From Polaromonas jejuensis NBRC 106434 (GTDB taxonomy: Bacteria > Pseudomonadota > Gammaproteobacteria > Burkholderiales > Burkholderiaceae_C), in the NCBI RefSeq assembly GCF_001598235.1, contig NZ_BCYO01000026.1:1-51922 (forward strand): a DNA stretch of 51,922 nucleotides. The letters run 5' to 3'. How positions within the stretch are numbered: position 1 is the stretch's first letter; each line of letters begins with the position of its first letter. Of the stretch, positions 20,884 to 30,083 are shown piece after piece. Under the pieces are notes generated by a model that was given only the letters and a program-made list of their open reading frames with translations, was not told where the DNA came from and made no database searches. Both the position numbers and the translations under genes were made by a program.

Positions 20884-23800
20884 TCAGCGAAACCTCGCAT
20901 TCCAGCTGACTACAAACGTCAGCCTCTCATCGTTCAGCTGAGTCCACCTAATACTTAGCGCCGACGACGTACCTGAGCCGCCCACTTCCAATGTCTTCAC
21001 CATAGCGGATGGCACCACGTAGCAGTCTCCGTTGGGGGTGTCGAACTCGTACACCGGCGTCTCGTTGACGAACGCCGCGGCCGGCTCGCCTTTGCTTGGG
21101 TCGCCATTCCGCAGGGTTACCCCGGGGGGCAGCGGGCACTGCCAAGAGCCGGGCCCCCATCTGTACGGATGCAGATACGACGCAGGGGCCGCTTGCCCGA
21201 CCAGCACGACGGGGTCGGCGCCGGCCGAGCGCAGAGCCGTGCAAAGCGCTCCCACCGTCGAGATGAACACCTGCAGCTCGGCGACCGTCGCCTGATGGTT
21301 GTTCCGAAGCGATAGGACATTCGCCGGTGCCACGCCAGCGTCAGCAACGCGCTTGCTGAAGGACCACCCCAGAGCGTGCCGTCGCACGTACTCGGCCATG
21401 TGCTCCGCAAGCCCGGCGTCTGGTTGTTGCGGTATACCTAAAACATAACGCTTCTTGTCGTCCTTAAACGTCACCGATTGCTGGTCAGCCACCAACCGAG
21501 GGACGAAATGCACGGTCGTCCCCGGCACTGATGGCCAGTGCTGCGGGTCGAACGCATGAGCCGCAATCGCCTCGGCCAAGCGCCGTACCTCGTACTCCTT
21601 GACGTCCAGCGCCCGTAGGGTGATGACGCGTTCGTGCAGTGCCACCTTGCGTAACCCCCTCATCGTGCGCGCAACGGCGAATCGTGCCGACCGGATTCGG
21701 CCCGTCGTTCCGAGATGCGTCTGCAACGCCATAACGGCTGGCGTCGCCGAGTTGAAGTCGTTGGAGAGCACCTCTCGACGCAGGTCTTGGCAGTAGCGCG
21801 CCACAGACTCGAGCTTGTCGAGGTCCTTCCACCAACTCTCGACGAGCTTCTTGTTCTCGCCAATACGCCGGCCCCGCGGCACCGCCACGGCAACGAGCAG
21901 GGTCGCCTGTGCCCGCTTCATCGATTCCAAGTCAGTCGGAGTACCTGACCAGCCGTAAATCCAGCCTGAGACCTCGGGGGCCTCGTTATCCCAGCGCAGT
22001 TTTTCTGCGAATCCGTCGATGCGACTCGCGACTGTCTCGACGCCAAACACCGTGCCGAGGACAGCGGTCGTGACGGCATCGACATCGTCAACGGGCCAGC
22101 AGTCGGCATTGCCGCCGTGGTGCTGCGCCGTACCCTTAATAAGCGCCGCGGCAAACCGCAACTCCCTGCAGTCTGGCGCCGGGTTTGGCCCGGCGTTGTG
22201 AATCAGGAGGAGCGCTACATACAGCCGCATGCTCTCCCAGTAGCGGCGTATTGCGAGGCTCAGCGCCTTGCCGGCAGTATCGACCGTGACAGGCATCCCA
22301 CCATCCCAGAGGAAGCTCTGCGCCTCGGGCCAAGCCTTGTCGGCCAACGACAGCGTAACGTGCCGAACCTGAAACTCGTCCGGGTCACCGTACTCAAGCT
22401 CGTGCTGGCGGTTGCCCCACCACTTCATGAAGCTGTCCAGCAGCCAGCTCGACGCCACCTCGTCGCCTCGAGACACCGCCTTCAAGAACATCTCGCCAGA
22501 GTTGTCGATGTGCTTCGCATAGACCAGCGCTCGCGCCGTCAGTACCGCCCAAGCCTCGGCCCCATCGGCGTTTTTGCTCTCCGACACCCGGATACGCAGA
22601 TGTCCCCAACTTCCGACGAAGGCGATGAGGGCTTGCTCATAGACCTTGCTAAGCGGTGCGGGTAGCATCCCACTGAACGATGTTGCGCCTGGCGCCAGGC
22701 TCGCGTCAGCCTTTCGGGTCCACCAACCGCCCAACTGGTTGGTAAGGTTCATGCCGACCAGCATGGCATTGATGACGAGCTTCTCAGGCTTGGGCGGTAG
22801 CTCTGCGGCGATGCTCGCTGGGACAATCGCCAGGGTTCTGAGCAGCCGAGAGTCTTGGTCAAGGTGACCCACGGCAATGCGTCCGATTTCGCGGTACGGT
22901 TTGAGCCACTCAATGTCGAAACTGCTCTCGCCCCACGCGTACGGGGACGTGCCAATCGTGGCAGCGTTCTCGGCAGCGCCCTTGCTGTCTACCGCGCTTG
23001 CCAACAGAAGCGTCTTGTGCAGACGAATCACATTTCGCAGCCCATCCTCGGCGGCGCCGAACCGATGCTGTTCGGCGGCGGCCTCGACCTCGACGCCAAT
23101 TTCCTCCAACATCTTCTTGGTAGACAGCGACAGTGTTCCCTGCCGGGAGGGCCGGTAAAAAAACGCTGCCCTTACCAACACTCGCTCGAAAGCAGTGAGC
23201 GATGGGCCGTTTTCCACCGAGCACAGGACAACCTGACCCGTGGCGTCTTGCCCCACCATCGGCGGGAAACAGATGAGGGGGGCCGGCCGATTCCCGCCGT
23301 GCTGTTGCAGGCGCGCACGCTTGCACCACGACCTGACAGCCCACTTCAGAAGATGAAGGTGAACATCGTGTAGGACGAGGCTGCCCTTGAGGTCCCGCTG
23401 CGCGGCCGGCTCACCATCCCACAACCTAAACATTCGAACTTGTGGCTGGCTGTCCGAATCCACCGATTCAATCTTGAAGCCCCAGTCCGCGTACGGTGCG
23501 TTGACGAAGATGTGTTGCTTCATAGCTGAGGTCAACTCGGCGCGCAGAACGACGTCGACCGCGACGCGCGTGTACGCGTGTCGCTGCTCTTCTTCCTGGA
23601 TGAAACGCACGGTGCGGCTAAGGAAGAACCCTGTGAGGAACACATTGGTGGCAAACCACGTCCCGTTCATCACCAGCAGCGACGCCATGTGTTCGGCGAG
23701 AAAGCACGGCGTGCTGTACGGTGTGGCGAAGTACTGCATGCCCATCGCGAGTAAAAGGCCAATAGAACTCGCACCTGCGGGAACCACCGCCGAATCCAGG

Positions 23801-24213
23801 ACGTAAACGCGCAGGGCGACCGTGGAGTGCGCGCGTCGCTGCAGCATCAGCGCGATGAAGGACAGCACGATGGGGTAGACCAGCGCAACTAGCGTGGCCT
23901 GGACGCTCCACGGCACTCCTGTGTACGCGGCGGGGTCGAACTTCTCGTCTAGCTTCGTCCCAGGCAAGTGCGGCACGGAACCCCAGTGATGGCCGGCAAT
24001 GATGTATGCGACGCTGGCGGCGATAGCGCCCATAACGAGGGCGAAAACAACAGGATGGTCTGCGCTCCATAGTAGAAGACGCCGAAATCGCCCGTACCGA
24101 AGGGTACGCAGCGTTGCGTTGTTCTTGGTCCACCCGCTTACCTCGCGGCGGGCCCTTGGCCCAGCGCGGCCAGTGAGCCCGCCGGGAAGCCACGATAACA
24201 GCCAAGCAATCAT
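20884..24213 (-). CDS. 1109-residue membrane-anchored protein of unknown function
   Basis: I do not recognise this protein. It opens with a short basic region, then about four hydrophobic segments between residues 50 and 205, for example around FALVMGAIAASVAYII, TLVALVYPIVLSFIALML, ASSIGLLLAMGMQYFA and a segment ending in FLTGFFLSRTV. The remaining ~900 residues are soluble without an obvious catalytic motif. The layout of four N-terminal membrane segments plus a huge cytoplasmic part resembles that of the 767-residue protein at 12085, on the other side of the restriction genes. It lies upstream of hsdM on the same strand, separated by 311 nt. It may be a sensor or effector with the restriction system, but this is only an inference from position. 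Confidence 0.7.
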   Translation of the reverse strand: MIAWLLSWLPGGLTGRAGPRARREVSGWTKNNATLRTLRYGRFRRLLLWSADHPVVFALVMGAIAASVAYIIAGHHWGSVPHLPGTKLDEKFDPAAYTGVPWSVQATLVALVYPIVLSFIALMLQRRAHSTVALRVYVLDSAVVPAGASSIGLLLAMGMQYFATPYSTPCFLAEHMASLLVMNGTWFATNVFLTGFFLSRTVRFIQEEEQRHAYTRVAVDVVLRAELTSAMKQHIFVNAPYADWGFKIESVDSDSQPQVRMFRLWDGEPAAQRDLKGSLVLHDVHLHLLKWAVRSWCKRARLQQHGGNRPAPLICFPPMVGQDATGQVVLCSVENGPSLTAFERVLVRAAFFYRPSRQGTLSLSTKKMLEEIGVEVEAAAEQHRFGAAEDGLRNVIRLHKTLLLASAVDSKGAAENAATIGTSPYAWGESSFDIEWLKPYREIGRIAVGHLDQDSRLLRTLAIVPASIAAELPPKPEKLVINAMLVGMNLTNQLGGWWTRKADASLAPGATSFSGMLPAPLSKVYEQALIAFVGSWGHLRIRVSESKNADGAEAWAVLTARALVYAKHIDNSGEMFLKAVSRGDEVASSWLLDSFMKWWGNRQHELEYGDPDEFQVRHVTLSLADKAWPEAQSFLWDGGMPVTVDTAGKALSLAIRRYWESMRLYVALLLIHNAGPNPAPDCRELRFAAALIKGTAQHHGGNADCWPVDDVDAVTTAVLGTVFGVETVASRIDGFAEKLRWDNEAPEVSGWIYGWSGTPTDLESMKRAQATLLVAVAVPRGRRIGENKKLVESWWKDLDKLESVARYCQDLRREVLSNDFNSATPAVMALQTHLGTTGRIRSARFAVARTMRGLRKVALHERVITLRALDVKEYEVRRLAEAIAAHAFDPQHWPSVPGTTVHFVPRLVADQQSVTFKDDKKRYVLGIPQQPDAGLAEHMAEYVRRHALGWSFSKRVADAGVAPANVLSLRNNHQATVAELQVFISTVGALCTALRSAGADPVVLVGQAAPASYLHPYRWGPGSWQCPLPPGVTLRNGDPSKGEPAAAFVNETPVYEFDTPNGDCYVVPSAMVKTLEVGGSGTSSALSIRWTQLNDERLTFVVSWNARFR

Positions 24214-24375
24214 TTACTGCTCCTCCCCACAAAACTTGTTCTTGGTGTACCGGCCCACTAGCCATTCTGGCTAAGCGGCCAGGGTCTACCGGCTAGTGGT
24301 CTCTGGCAGATTGTGCTGGCGACGCGCGCGTGACACGCCAAAAATGCCAATTGTCCCGGAAACGGGCACTGGCCT

Positions 24376-24487
24376 ACTTCCGCTTTTGGTCGGGTGCGGG
24401 TTTACCGGCCATCGAAATCGTGACGACATTGCCGACGCTCATGGCACCGGCGTCAATGACTGGTATGGAGCGATCAGATCGATTGGT
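24376..24487 (-). repeat. dispersed ~120-bp repeat, copy D (inverted)
   Basis: Read on the minus strand this segment aligns with the copy at 49952: GATCGCTCCATACC, then a CATTGAC box, a GGCAATGT box, a CGATTTCGA-like box and CCCGCACCCG in the same order and spacing. No protein is encoded. Confidence 0.6.
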
Positions 24488-24569
24488 TGTATGTCAGAAC
24501 CCAGTCTGTACCTGGAATTCACGCGAAATCTTGCACAACACCCTGACCACTGACTCTTCAAGACTGACA

Positions 24570-24694
24570 GTGGCTCTAGAGTTTTCCGAACTGCACGCTC
24601 CAAACCGGTTACCGGAATCTGCACGTCGAATGTCGGCTATGTGGAGATGATTTGAACAATTACAGCACCCGAACCCGCCCCCGACCACAGCTGG
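24570..24694 (+). repeat. dispersed ~120-bp repeat, copy E
   Basis: In plus orientation this contains GGCTCTAGAG, TTCCGAACTG, CGCTCCA, GAATGTCGGC, GATTTGA and ACCCGCCCCCGACCA in the same order as the copy at 49952, but is more diverged. Together with copy D, 82 nt away in opposite orientation, it fills most of the non-coding stretch 24214-24822. Confidence 0.5.
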
Positions 24695-24822
24695 GCCTTC
24701 GTCAATGACAGCCATCAGGATGAACGGTTGCTCATTTCACTTTTGGTCGGCGTCGTGGATTCGCACGGAGCAACTTCGAGTGGCTATCGCCCCTTCCTGC
24801 AGTCAGCGCATTGCTCGTCAAC

Positions 24823-25209
24823 TCAATCAATCTCCTCATTCCATCGATGCTGCATGCTGGGCGTTATCGATTTCTCGCTCGTCAAGATAGATAGGCAGTC
24901 GGCCACGCCGTGGCGTCTCAGGCGCTTTGCGTTCGCAGGGTCGAAATGAAGAATGTCATCGAGTAGCGACATGGCCGGTCGGACCACCATCAGCGGCAAG
25001 TGACAACGTGGGGTCGATGTACTTGTCGCATGCAGCGACGCTTTCACGAGCTCCGCGAGTTCAGCCTGTTTGTCGGCTGGGACGCCTTGGAGGCCCTGGA
25101 TATGGCTGATCAGGCGATTCTCGCGCTCCTCGCCGAGTTTCACCTCCTCGTTGATTCGGACCCACGATAGGTATGAGTCCCTCACCAGCTCGTTGTGATA
25201 GATGTCCAT
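24823..25209 (-). CDS. hypothetical protein (128 residues)
   Basis: This is a possible small gene reading MDIYHNELVRDSYLSWVR and continuing with charged, amphipathic sequence such as KLGEERENRLISHIQGLQG. Residue composition is protein-like in the first 70 codons and less so at the end, so the C-terminus may be altered. I recognise no domain. It lies between dispersed repeats and the TIGR04255-like operon, so it could be a remnant of a larger gene. Confidence 0.35.
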   Translation of the reverse strand: MDIYHNELVRDSYLSWVRINEEVKLGEERENRLISHIQGLQGVPADKQAELAELVKASLHATSTSTPRCHLPLMVVRPAMSLLDDILHFDPANAKRLRRHGVADCLSILTSEKSITPSMQHRWNEEID

Positions 25210-25332
25210 CGTGCGACGAATGACACCTGCTGTCGGTCACGAATGACTGGAATGGAGCAACCAAATCACACTCAAAGGGTTAAATTATGTGGCAGTCGGA
25301 GAATCCCCGCAGCACAGCTTAGTAACGCAGAC

Positions 25333-25779
25333 TCACTTGAACTTTGAGTTTGGATGCATTTCTTTCTCGAACTCGAGCGCCAGATCAGACATGACATTCA
25401 AATCTTCGTTATGCTGCACATGGAGGGCTGAATGGGCCACGTTGCCTTTTGTGGGTTGATACACGATCCTCACAGGTTTTTGTTTTTTTACACAAACCTG
25501 CTTCACTCTATCAACCACGGCCACGGCGTACATGCAATTTTTTCCGACATTCAAAGTTGCACGTTGGGCATCTACACAATCACGTAAATTGGACGCTTTG
25601 TCTTTCTTGAAGTGTTCCAGCCAGTTGACCGAGAGAAAGTCCTCATTATTGCGGTGAGCAAACGCCTGGGGCAAGATTCCCAATACATTGCCGTCCTCAT
25701 CTTTGCGCAACCTTGCCGGTGGCACGTACCGCATGATGTGATCCTGCCCAGGTAGCGAGTTGCCACGCTTGATGGCCAT
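25333..25779 (-). CDS. hypothetical protein, third gene of the TIGR04255-like operon
   Basis: This 148-residue protein of unknown function starts MAIKRGNSLPGQDHIMRYVP. It contains a stretch with PQAFAHRNNEDFLSVNWLEH near residue 36 and a C-terminal part with several His (VAHSALHVQHNEDL). The pattern suggests a small globular soluble protein without membrane segments. The ATG (25777-25779) directly abuts the stop of the preceding gene, so the two are translationally coupled. No function can be assigned from sequence. Confidence 0.65.
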   Translation of the reverse strand: MAIKRGNSLPGQDHIMRYVPPARLRKDEDGNVLGILPQAFAHRNNEDFLSVNWLEHFKKDKASNLRDCVDAQRATLNVGKNCMYAVAVVDRVKQVCVKKQKPVRIVYQPTKGNVAHSALHVQHNEDLNVMSDLALEFEKEMHPNSKFK

Positions 25780-26439
25780 TTAACCGAACCACTCTTCAGT
25801 GTGATGTGGCCCGAGTCCTGCAGCCAAACGGTTCACCGTTGTATCGCCTACATAGTGTTCAATCTCATCGTCGACCATGCGTGAGATCACCCACTTGACA
25901 CGGTTGTTGCCTAAAAACTCAATCGTCAGCCTACTACTGCCTGCCGTCCAAGCGGCGATGAGCTGCCCCGAAGGCGTGAGACCCAAGCCAGGTCTTTTTT
26001 TCGGCCTTAGCTCGCAGATCGCTTTGAGGAATGTCGCAAAGGATTCCCTTTGAAGGGGCTCATCGCCTTGCTCCCATTCGTCCACATCGTGAAGGAAGTC
26101 GATCTGGTTGAAAAGTTTGGTTCGCCATTGCGAATCCAAGTACATCGCAACTTGCGAAGTCATCACCTTGACGCCGGCCGTCGCATCGAAAAGCTTTTCT
26201 TCAAGACTTTTCTCATGCACTTGCGAGCCCAGCATTGAAGGTGCCACGGGACTGCGCAATTGCTGAATGCGGCTTTCAATCTCCTGCGTCTTCGCACTCA
26301 TGTACTGAGGTAGCTCTGCCGCCAGTTGACTGTAGATGGGTGCCTGGCTCTTGTAATCACCTGGAAGAAAGGATTGCTTAGCCAACGCACCAACGGTGTA
26401 AGTCGCCGGACCTTTCAAGAGAATGAGATCATTTGCCAT
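25780..26439 (-). CDS. hypothetical protein, second gene of the TIGR04255-like operon
   Basis: This is a 219-residue unknown protein from the ATG at 26439 (MANDLILLKGPATYTVGALA). The middle (about 45-110) looks helical and may form a coiled coil around the SAKTQEIESRIQQLRSP segment. The C-terminal half has ELRPKKRPGLGLTPSGQLIA and ends with a VGDTTVNRLAAGLGPHHTEE tail. The start overlaps the end of the upstream gene by 11 nt, which supports a coupled operon and this start rather than one at 26493. No domain is recognised. Confidence 0.7.
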   Translation of the reverse strand: MANDLILLKGPATYTVGALAKQSFLPGDYKSQAPIYSQLAAELPQYMSAKTQEIESRIQQLRSPVAPSMLGSQVHEKSLEEKLFDATAGVKVMTSQVAMYLDSQWRTKLFNQIDFLHDVDEWEQGDEPLQRESFATFLKAICELRPKKRPGLGLTPSGQLIAAWTAGSSRLTIEFLGNNRVKWVISRMVDDEIEHYVGDTTVNRLAAGLGPHHTEEWFG

Positions 26440-27214
26440 TTCTGTCCCCATTGAAAATTTCATCTCTGGCGCGCTGGCTGACACAGGCCTCAAATACTTG
26501 ATTCTTCTTCAATCGCATTGCGTCTAAAAGCTCGAAGATGTCCTTGTCGTTCTGCGGCACATCAATTTCACGACCGACATCCAGATCCAGGAGAAAAGAT
26601 GTGTGATTGAGGATGGGAGATTCAACAACGCCCGAGTTCAAGGTCAGCTTGCACTTGATATCTTCGAAGTAGGACATTGTCTGGACTGCCCCCGCCATCA
26701 GCGGGCTCAGCATATCGGGGACCCGAGGGAAAACGTTGAGGAATTGCTCATGGTGAACCAATGGACCTGTGGTCGGAATATCGATACGGTTGATGTAACG
26801 AACACCAATTCGCTTGATTTCGCGGTAGCCGAGCGTCCTTTTCAAAAGCTTCCAATCTCTCATGAAGCGTTTTGAAAAAGTGGCCCAGGAGGGATAAGGA
26901 GCGAGCTGAGACACAACTAAAGAATTTGGCAGGGCTAGCGCAAGTTCGGTCATATCTTGCGAGGAGCGCCGATGTCCTTCAACAACCTCGGTAAAGGCCT
27001 TGCGATCTTTGCCGGCCAGATGGCTCAGATCGAACTTCACACTGATGTTCTGCAGCGGCTCGTGGATAGGGTAATTCTTGGCCAGCTTGTCGCTGATTGA
27101 CTTCAACAGAGCTTTGCTAAGATCTTCAGCAAAATTGATACCAATCACGGCCTCTGTTACAGGCGGATATTTATATCCTTCAGATCTCGTTACTGGCGTG
27201 TTGGTTGCTGTCAC
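26429..27214 (-). CDS. TIGR04255 family-like protein
   Basis: This 261-residue protein resembles the sporadically distributed TIGR04255 family, whose biochemical role is unknown. It has the characteristic opening YKYPPVTEAVIGINFAEDL (about residues 14-32), a central LPNSLVVSQLAPYPSWATF, and the RIGVRYINRIDIP signature followed by a C-terminal helical region. The start is a GTG at 27214 without a strong SD. It heads a three-gene run with overlapping or abutting junctions. Base composition in 25.3-27.2 kb looks more AT-rich than the surroundings, fitting acquired DNA. Confidence 0.75.
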   Translation of the reverse strand: MTATNTPVTRSEGYKYPPVTEAVIGINFAEDLSKALLKSISDKLAKNYPIHEPLQNISVKFDLSHLAGKDRKAFTEVVEGHRRSSQDMTELALALPNSLVVSQLAPYPSWATFSKRFMRDWKLLKRTLGYREIKRIGVRYINRIDIPTTGPLVHHEQFLNVFPRVPDMLSPLMAGAVQTMSYFEDIKCKLTLNSGVVESPILNHTSFLLDLDVGREIDVPQNDKDIFELLDAMRLKKNQVFEACVSQRARDEIFNGDRNGK

Positions 27215-27785
27215 TGCTATGTTTTTGTTGATTTTTTGTCACCGATTTCAATCGCTGATTTACTCCTAGGCAGAGTTTAACCGCCAAAGGACCGGTCAAG
27301 GCCTCGTGCGTTCACCTGATCCACCACTGCGGAAATTACAGCATATTGGCATGTTGTGCGTGCGCCTCTTCCAATAGCCGTTCAATGTCGGCTTCCGGAC
27401 GCTGATTTTGACTGGGTCTAAGACCTCCTTGGGTCGAGAGCGGCGTCGAGCGGCTGCCTTCTGGCATCCACATTGAATGGCTGGTGATGGCCGATAGTTC
27501 CAATTCGGCTCAGGCTCGCAATTGACGTCATCCTGCAGGGTCGGTTCGATGTTTCAGTGGTCAGCACCAGAATCTTGCATATTGCTGGTCACCAATTCCC
27601 GGCACAGATGGTCAAGTAGACCAGAATACGCATGGAGCACTAATCAAGCACGACCGTGGCCCACAGGCGTGTCTCGACAACTCGCAGAATGACTTGCCGC
27701 TGGGGGTGCCCCCTTGCGATTGAGTCGACGGAACCCCTATGACCTAGGTAAGCGCACTCCGCATGATCGACAACGTACGGAGTAC
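27215..27785. other. non-coding spacer with repeat-like debris
   Basis: This 571-nt stretch has no convincing gene. Parts of it (about 27340-27540), read on the minus strand, have a repeat-like look similar to non-coding mobile debris elsewhere in the window. I see no matched inverted ends. Confidence 0.35.
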
Positions 27786-28586
27786 CTAGCCCTCCTTATG
27801 GATCCATGGAAAAGGTTGGCCTGGCTTCCACTCCCCAAAATCACATTCCAGGAAGTAGTCCATAAACTTCTGCCGCTCGTTGGCAAATCGGTCAATGTCC
27901 CCGTCGGTGATAGGCGCACGCAATAAGTACTGCCCCGGATAAATGATTTCGGCAAAGTACTTGTTAACGAGTTCGCGAAGTTCCTTCAGCGGAGGATGCA
28001 TCACTGGATGGGTGCTCTCCAGCAGGTAGCCAATTGCCCACACGATCCCGACACCAGCCCAACGCACGGTTCCGGGTTCGCCGGCGAGTTCAGCGCGCCG
28101 CATCGCACAGGCAAGTGCGCCTAAAGACCAGGGATTTACCGGATCTGTGAACGAGTACAGAAAATCTTTCGGTATCGGGTTTACGCATAGCGCCGGCGGA
28201 CTATTGGGGCCAGAGGGTAGTAAGAAATCCTCTCGGAAAAGCGGCGGAAGATTCTTTACACATATCAAGAGATCATCGAGAGAGACCTTCTCTTCTCTCA
28301 GCAGGAACCACAAGGGCGTCATGAACCACGCCCTTGTATCGGGCCAAATCTTGGCCGCCAGCTCTACCCACTTCCCACTTGAGTTTGGACCGAGTGCTCC
28401 GCCGGCACGTTGTGTGCCAGCGGCGTACCTCTTTAAGCTCGTGCAGTCGCCCTTATCCCAACCCAGTCTCGATATTAGGAATTCGGCAACTTTTTCGGGG
28501 CTATTAAGACCAGTCATCTGCTTAAGCGATGCCATCCAGAGTTGCGCCCGAATGCGGTCTATTGAAGAAACTTTACGGTTTGTCAT
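27786..28586 (-). CDS. hypothetical protein next to the transposition operon
   Basis: This is a 266-residue soluble protein of unknown function, from the ATG at 28586 (MTNRKVSSIDRIRAQLWMAS). The N-terminal ~60 residues look helical, with NSPEKVAEFLISRLGWDKGD, and could be a DNA- or protein-binding module. The middle contains WFLLREEKVSLDDLLICVKN and the C-terminus is Trp-rich (ECDFGEWKPGQPFPW). The frame remains open upstream to 28772, but that would run antisense through the HTH gene at 28672, so the shorter start is preferred. It is transcribed away from tnsA. Confidence 0.6.
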   Translation of the reverse strand: MTNRKVSSIDRIRAQLWMASLKQMTGLNSPEKVAEFLISRLGWDKGDCTSLKRYAAGTQRAGGALGPNSSGKWVELAAKIWPDTRAWFMTPLWFLLREEKVSLDDLLICVKNLPPLFREDFLLPSGPNSPPALCVNPIPKDFLYSFTDPVNPWSLGALACAMRRAELAGEPGTVRWAGVGIVWAIGYLLESTHPVMHPPLKELRELVNKYFAEIIYPGQYLLRAPITDGDIDRFANERQKFMDYFLECDFGEWKPGQPFPWIHKEG

Positions 28587-28671
28587 GGGGGGCGAGTTTG
28601 AGATCAAATGCGCCATTGCTAAACCCGTACGCAAATGGCAAATTCCGGGCTTGTTGTAACGCAGCTCGGCC

Positions 28672-28896
28672 GTGACCCCATTTTCCATCCAACAAAGCAT
28701 TGACGGTACTGGCGAGAGCCAAGACCCGCGCCCCGTCTTGACTTCGTCTGCGTTTCGCAAGCAGGGCGTCACCGTGGCCGAATGGGCTCGTTCCCAAGGA
28801 TTCAGTCCTCGGCTTGTCTATACAGTTTTGAGGGGCGAGCGAAAGTGCCTAAGAGGGCAGAGCTACCAAATAGCGAGGGCACTTGGAATGAAATAG
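28672..28896 (+). CDS. small HTH DNA-binding protein, BcepMu gp16-like
   Basis: The 74-residue product contains GVTVAEWARSQGFSPRLVY followed by TVLRGERKCLRGQSYQIARA. This is the pattern of a small phage- and transposon-associated HTH family (BcepMu gp16 type) found with Mu-like and other DDE transposition systems. It probably regulates the adjacent tns operon. The start is uncertain: GTG at 28672 gives an N-terminal extension of about 25 poorly conserved residues; a TTG near 28737 would give only the domain. It precedes tnsA by 213 nt on the same strand. Confidence 0.65.
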   Translation: MTPFSIQQSIDGTGESQDPRPVLTSSAFRKQGVTVAEWARSQGFSPRLVYTVLRGERKCLRGQSYQIARALGMK

Positions 28897-28962
28897 CGCC
28901 CCACAGCCCACTCCAATACCTGATACAGGCTCTCTGCCAGGGCATCTCGCTCACATGGATAA

Positions 28963-28990
28963 GGCCGGGCAACTACCACATCGCCCGGCC
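28963..28990. promoter_or_regulatory. 8-bp inverted repeat upstream of tnsA
   Basis: GGCCGGGC and GCCCGGCC flank a 12-nt spacer between the HTH gene and tnsA. It could be an operator for the HTH protein or a hairpin; no T-run follows, so a terminator is less likely. Confidence 0.4.
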
Positions 28991-29109
28991 CCTCCAGACA
29001 CCGCAAAACTAGGTGCCGCTTCAACAGCGTCCAATGTACATCCCGGCGATTCGGGAGGTCAAGCCTCGTTTTGTGCACTTTTGTGGACATAACTTCTGAC
29101 GAGGCATTT

Positions 29110-30081
29110 ATGGACTGGACAGCATCTGATTTTGCACCGGGCGAGTTCGCTCGCCCACGCGGGCGAGAGCCCGCACAAACCGGGAAAATGACTTGGAAAA
29201 AACTGGCCGCGCTGATCAAGGCGGGTTACGGCCAGGGACATTTCCAGCGCTACAAGCCGTGGCTAAGAGTGACAAAGCGGGACTACTCGCCCAACAGCAA
29301 TATTGGGCATCTCCCCAACGCCGCCCTCGGCCGAGCGCATCATTACCGAGCACGTACAGAACGCGGGACGATGCTGGTCATCAGATGGCTTGGCGCCGCC
29401 GACGTTCGTGATGCATTTCCCATCTGGCCATGGCCACACCGACACCCGGGCTTTGGACTTCCCGGCTTTGAACACTCCATGGAGCTGCCGGGGCTGTTAA
29501 GCATCGCCGAAGCAGCGGAAATTCCGCATGGGTATTACCCAGGCACTGCCATCCCGTACGTCGCCACCCTGGATAGCCTGGCGACATACAAGAATTCGAT
29601 GGGCTCGTACCGGCTGATCGCCGTTGAAAACAAGCCCGAATCCATCGCCACCGCGCCAGACCCACTTTCACGGCCCAAGGAACGCCTCGAGTTGACCAGG
29701 CGCTACTGCGTCCAAGCGGACATACCGCGCCTCCTCCTTCATGCCGAGAAAATACCATCCGAATTGATCGTCAATCTCGATCTGCTTGCACCTCAATTGA
29801 CGCCCCCCCAGCAAACAGCTTTGCTAGGGTCGAAAATCTATCGACATGTCTCGGAGCTTTTGCAAGCAAAAGGCTACTCCACTGCGCCCATTGAGTTAAC
29901 AGCCTCCCTGAAGGCTCGATTTGGGTACCACCCCAACATGCTGCAGGCCGCCATGCATCTGGCCATCTGGCGTCAGGACGTTGATCATGACCTGACGCTC
30001 CCCTTCAGGCCTTGGCAGCCGCTCACATCGGGCGGACGAGCGTTCAAGCAGCAACTGCAATCACAATGGTTCGAGGCGTAA
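29110..30081 (+). CDS. tnsA: TnsA-like transposon endonuclease
   Basis: This is the predicted 5'-strand nuclease that works with TnsB to excise a Tn7-like element. The 323-residue protein contains the TnsA N-terminal nuclease pattern: Glu84 in RARTERGTMLVIRWL, then DVRDAFPIWPWPH, Asp155 in IPYVATLDSLATYK, and Lys175 in LIAVENKP (the E...D...E-x-K restriction-like site). The ~145-residue C-terminal part should be the winged-helix domain that contacts TnsC. I chose the ATG at 29110, preceded by GAGG, over a TTG at 29071. It is the first gene of tnsA-tnsB-tnsC-tniQ-tnsF. Confidence 0.88.
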   Translation: MDWTASDFAPGEFARPRGREPAQTGKMTWKKLAALIKAGYGQGHFQRYKPWLRVTKRDYSPNSNIGHLPNAALGRAHHYRARTERGTMLVIRWLGAADVRDAFPIWPWPHRHPGFGLPGFEHSMELPGLLSIAEAAEIPHGYYPGTAIPYVATLDSLATYKNSMGSYRLIAVENKPESIATAPDPLSRPKERLELTRRYCVQADIPRLLLHAEKIPSELIVNLDLLAPQLTPPQQTALLGSKIYRHVSELLQAKGYSTAPIELTASLKARFGYHPNMLQAAMHLAIWRQDVDHDLTLPFRPWQPLTSGGRAFKQQLQSQWFEA

Positions 30082-30083
30082 CC

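Noticed and set aside
25210..25332. possible repeat or promoter in the gap before the three-gene operon
   Set aside because: A short GGAATGGAGCAACC box resembles part of the dispersed repeat, but too little of the unit is present to call a copy.
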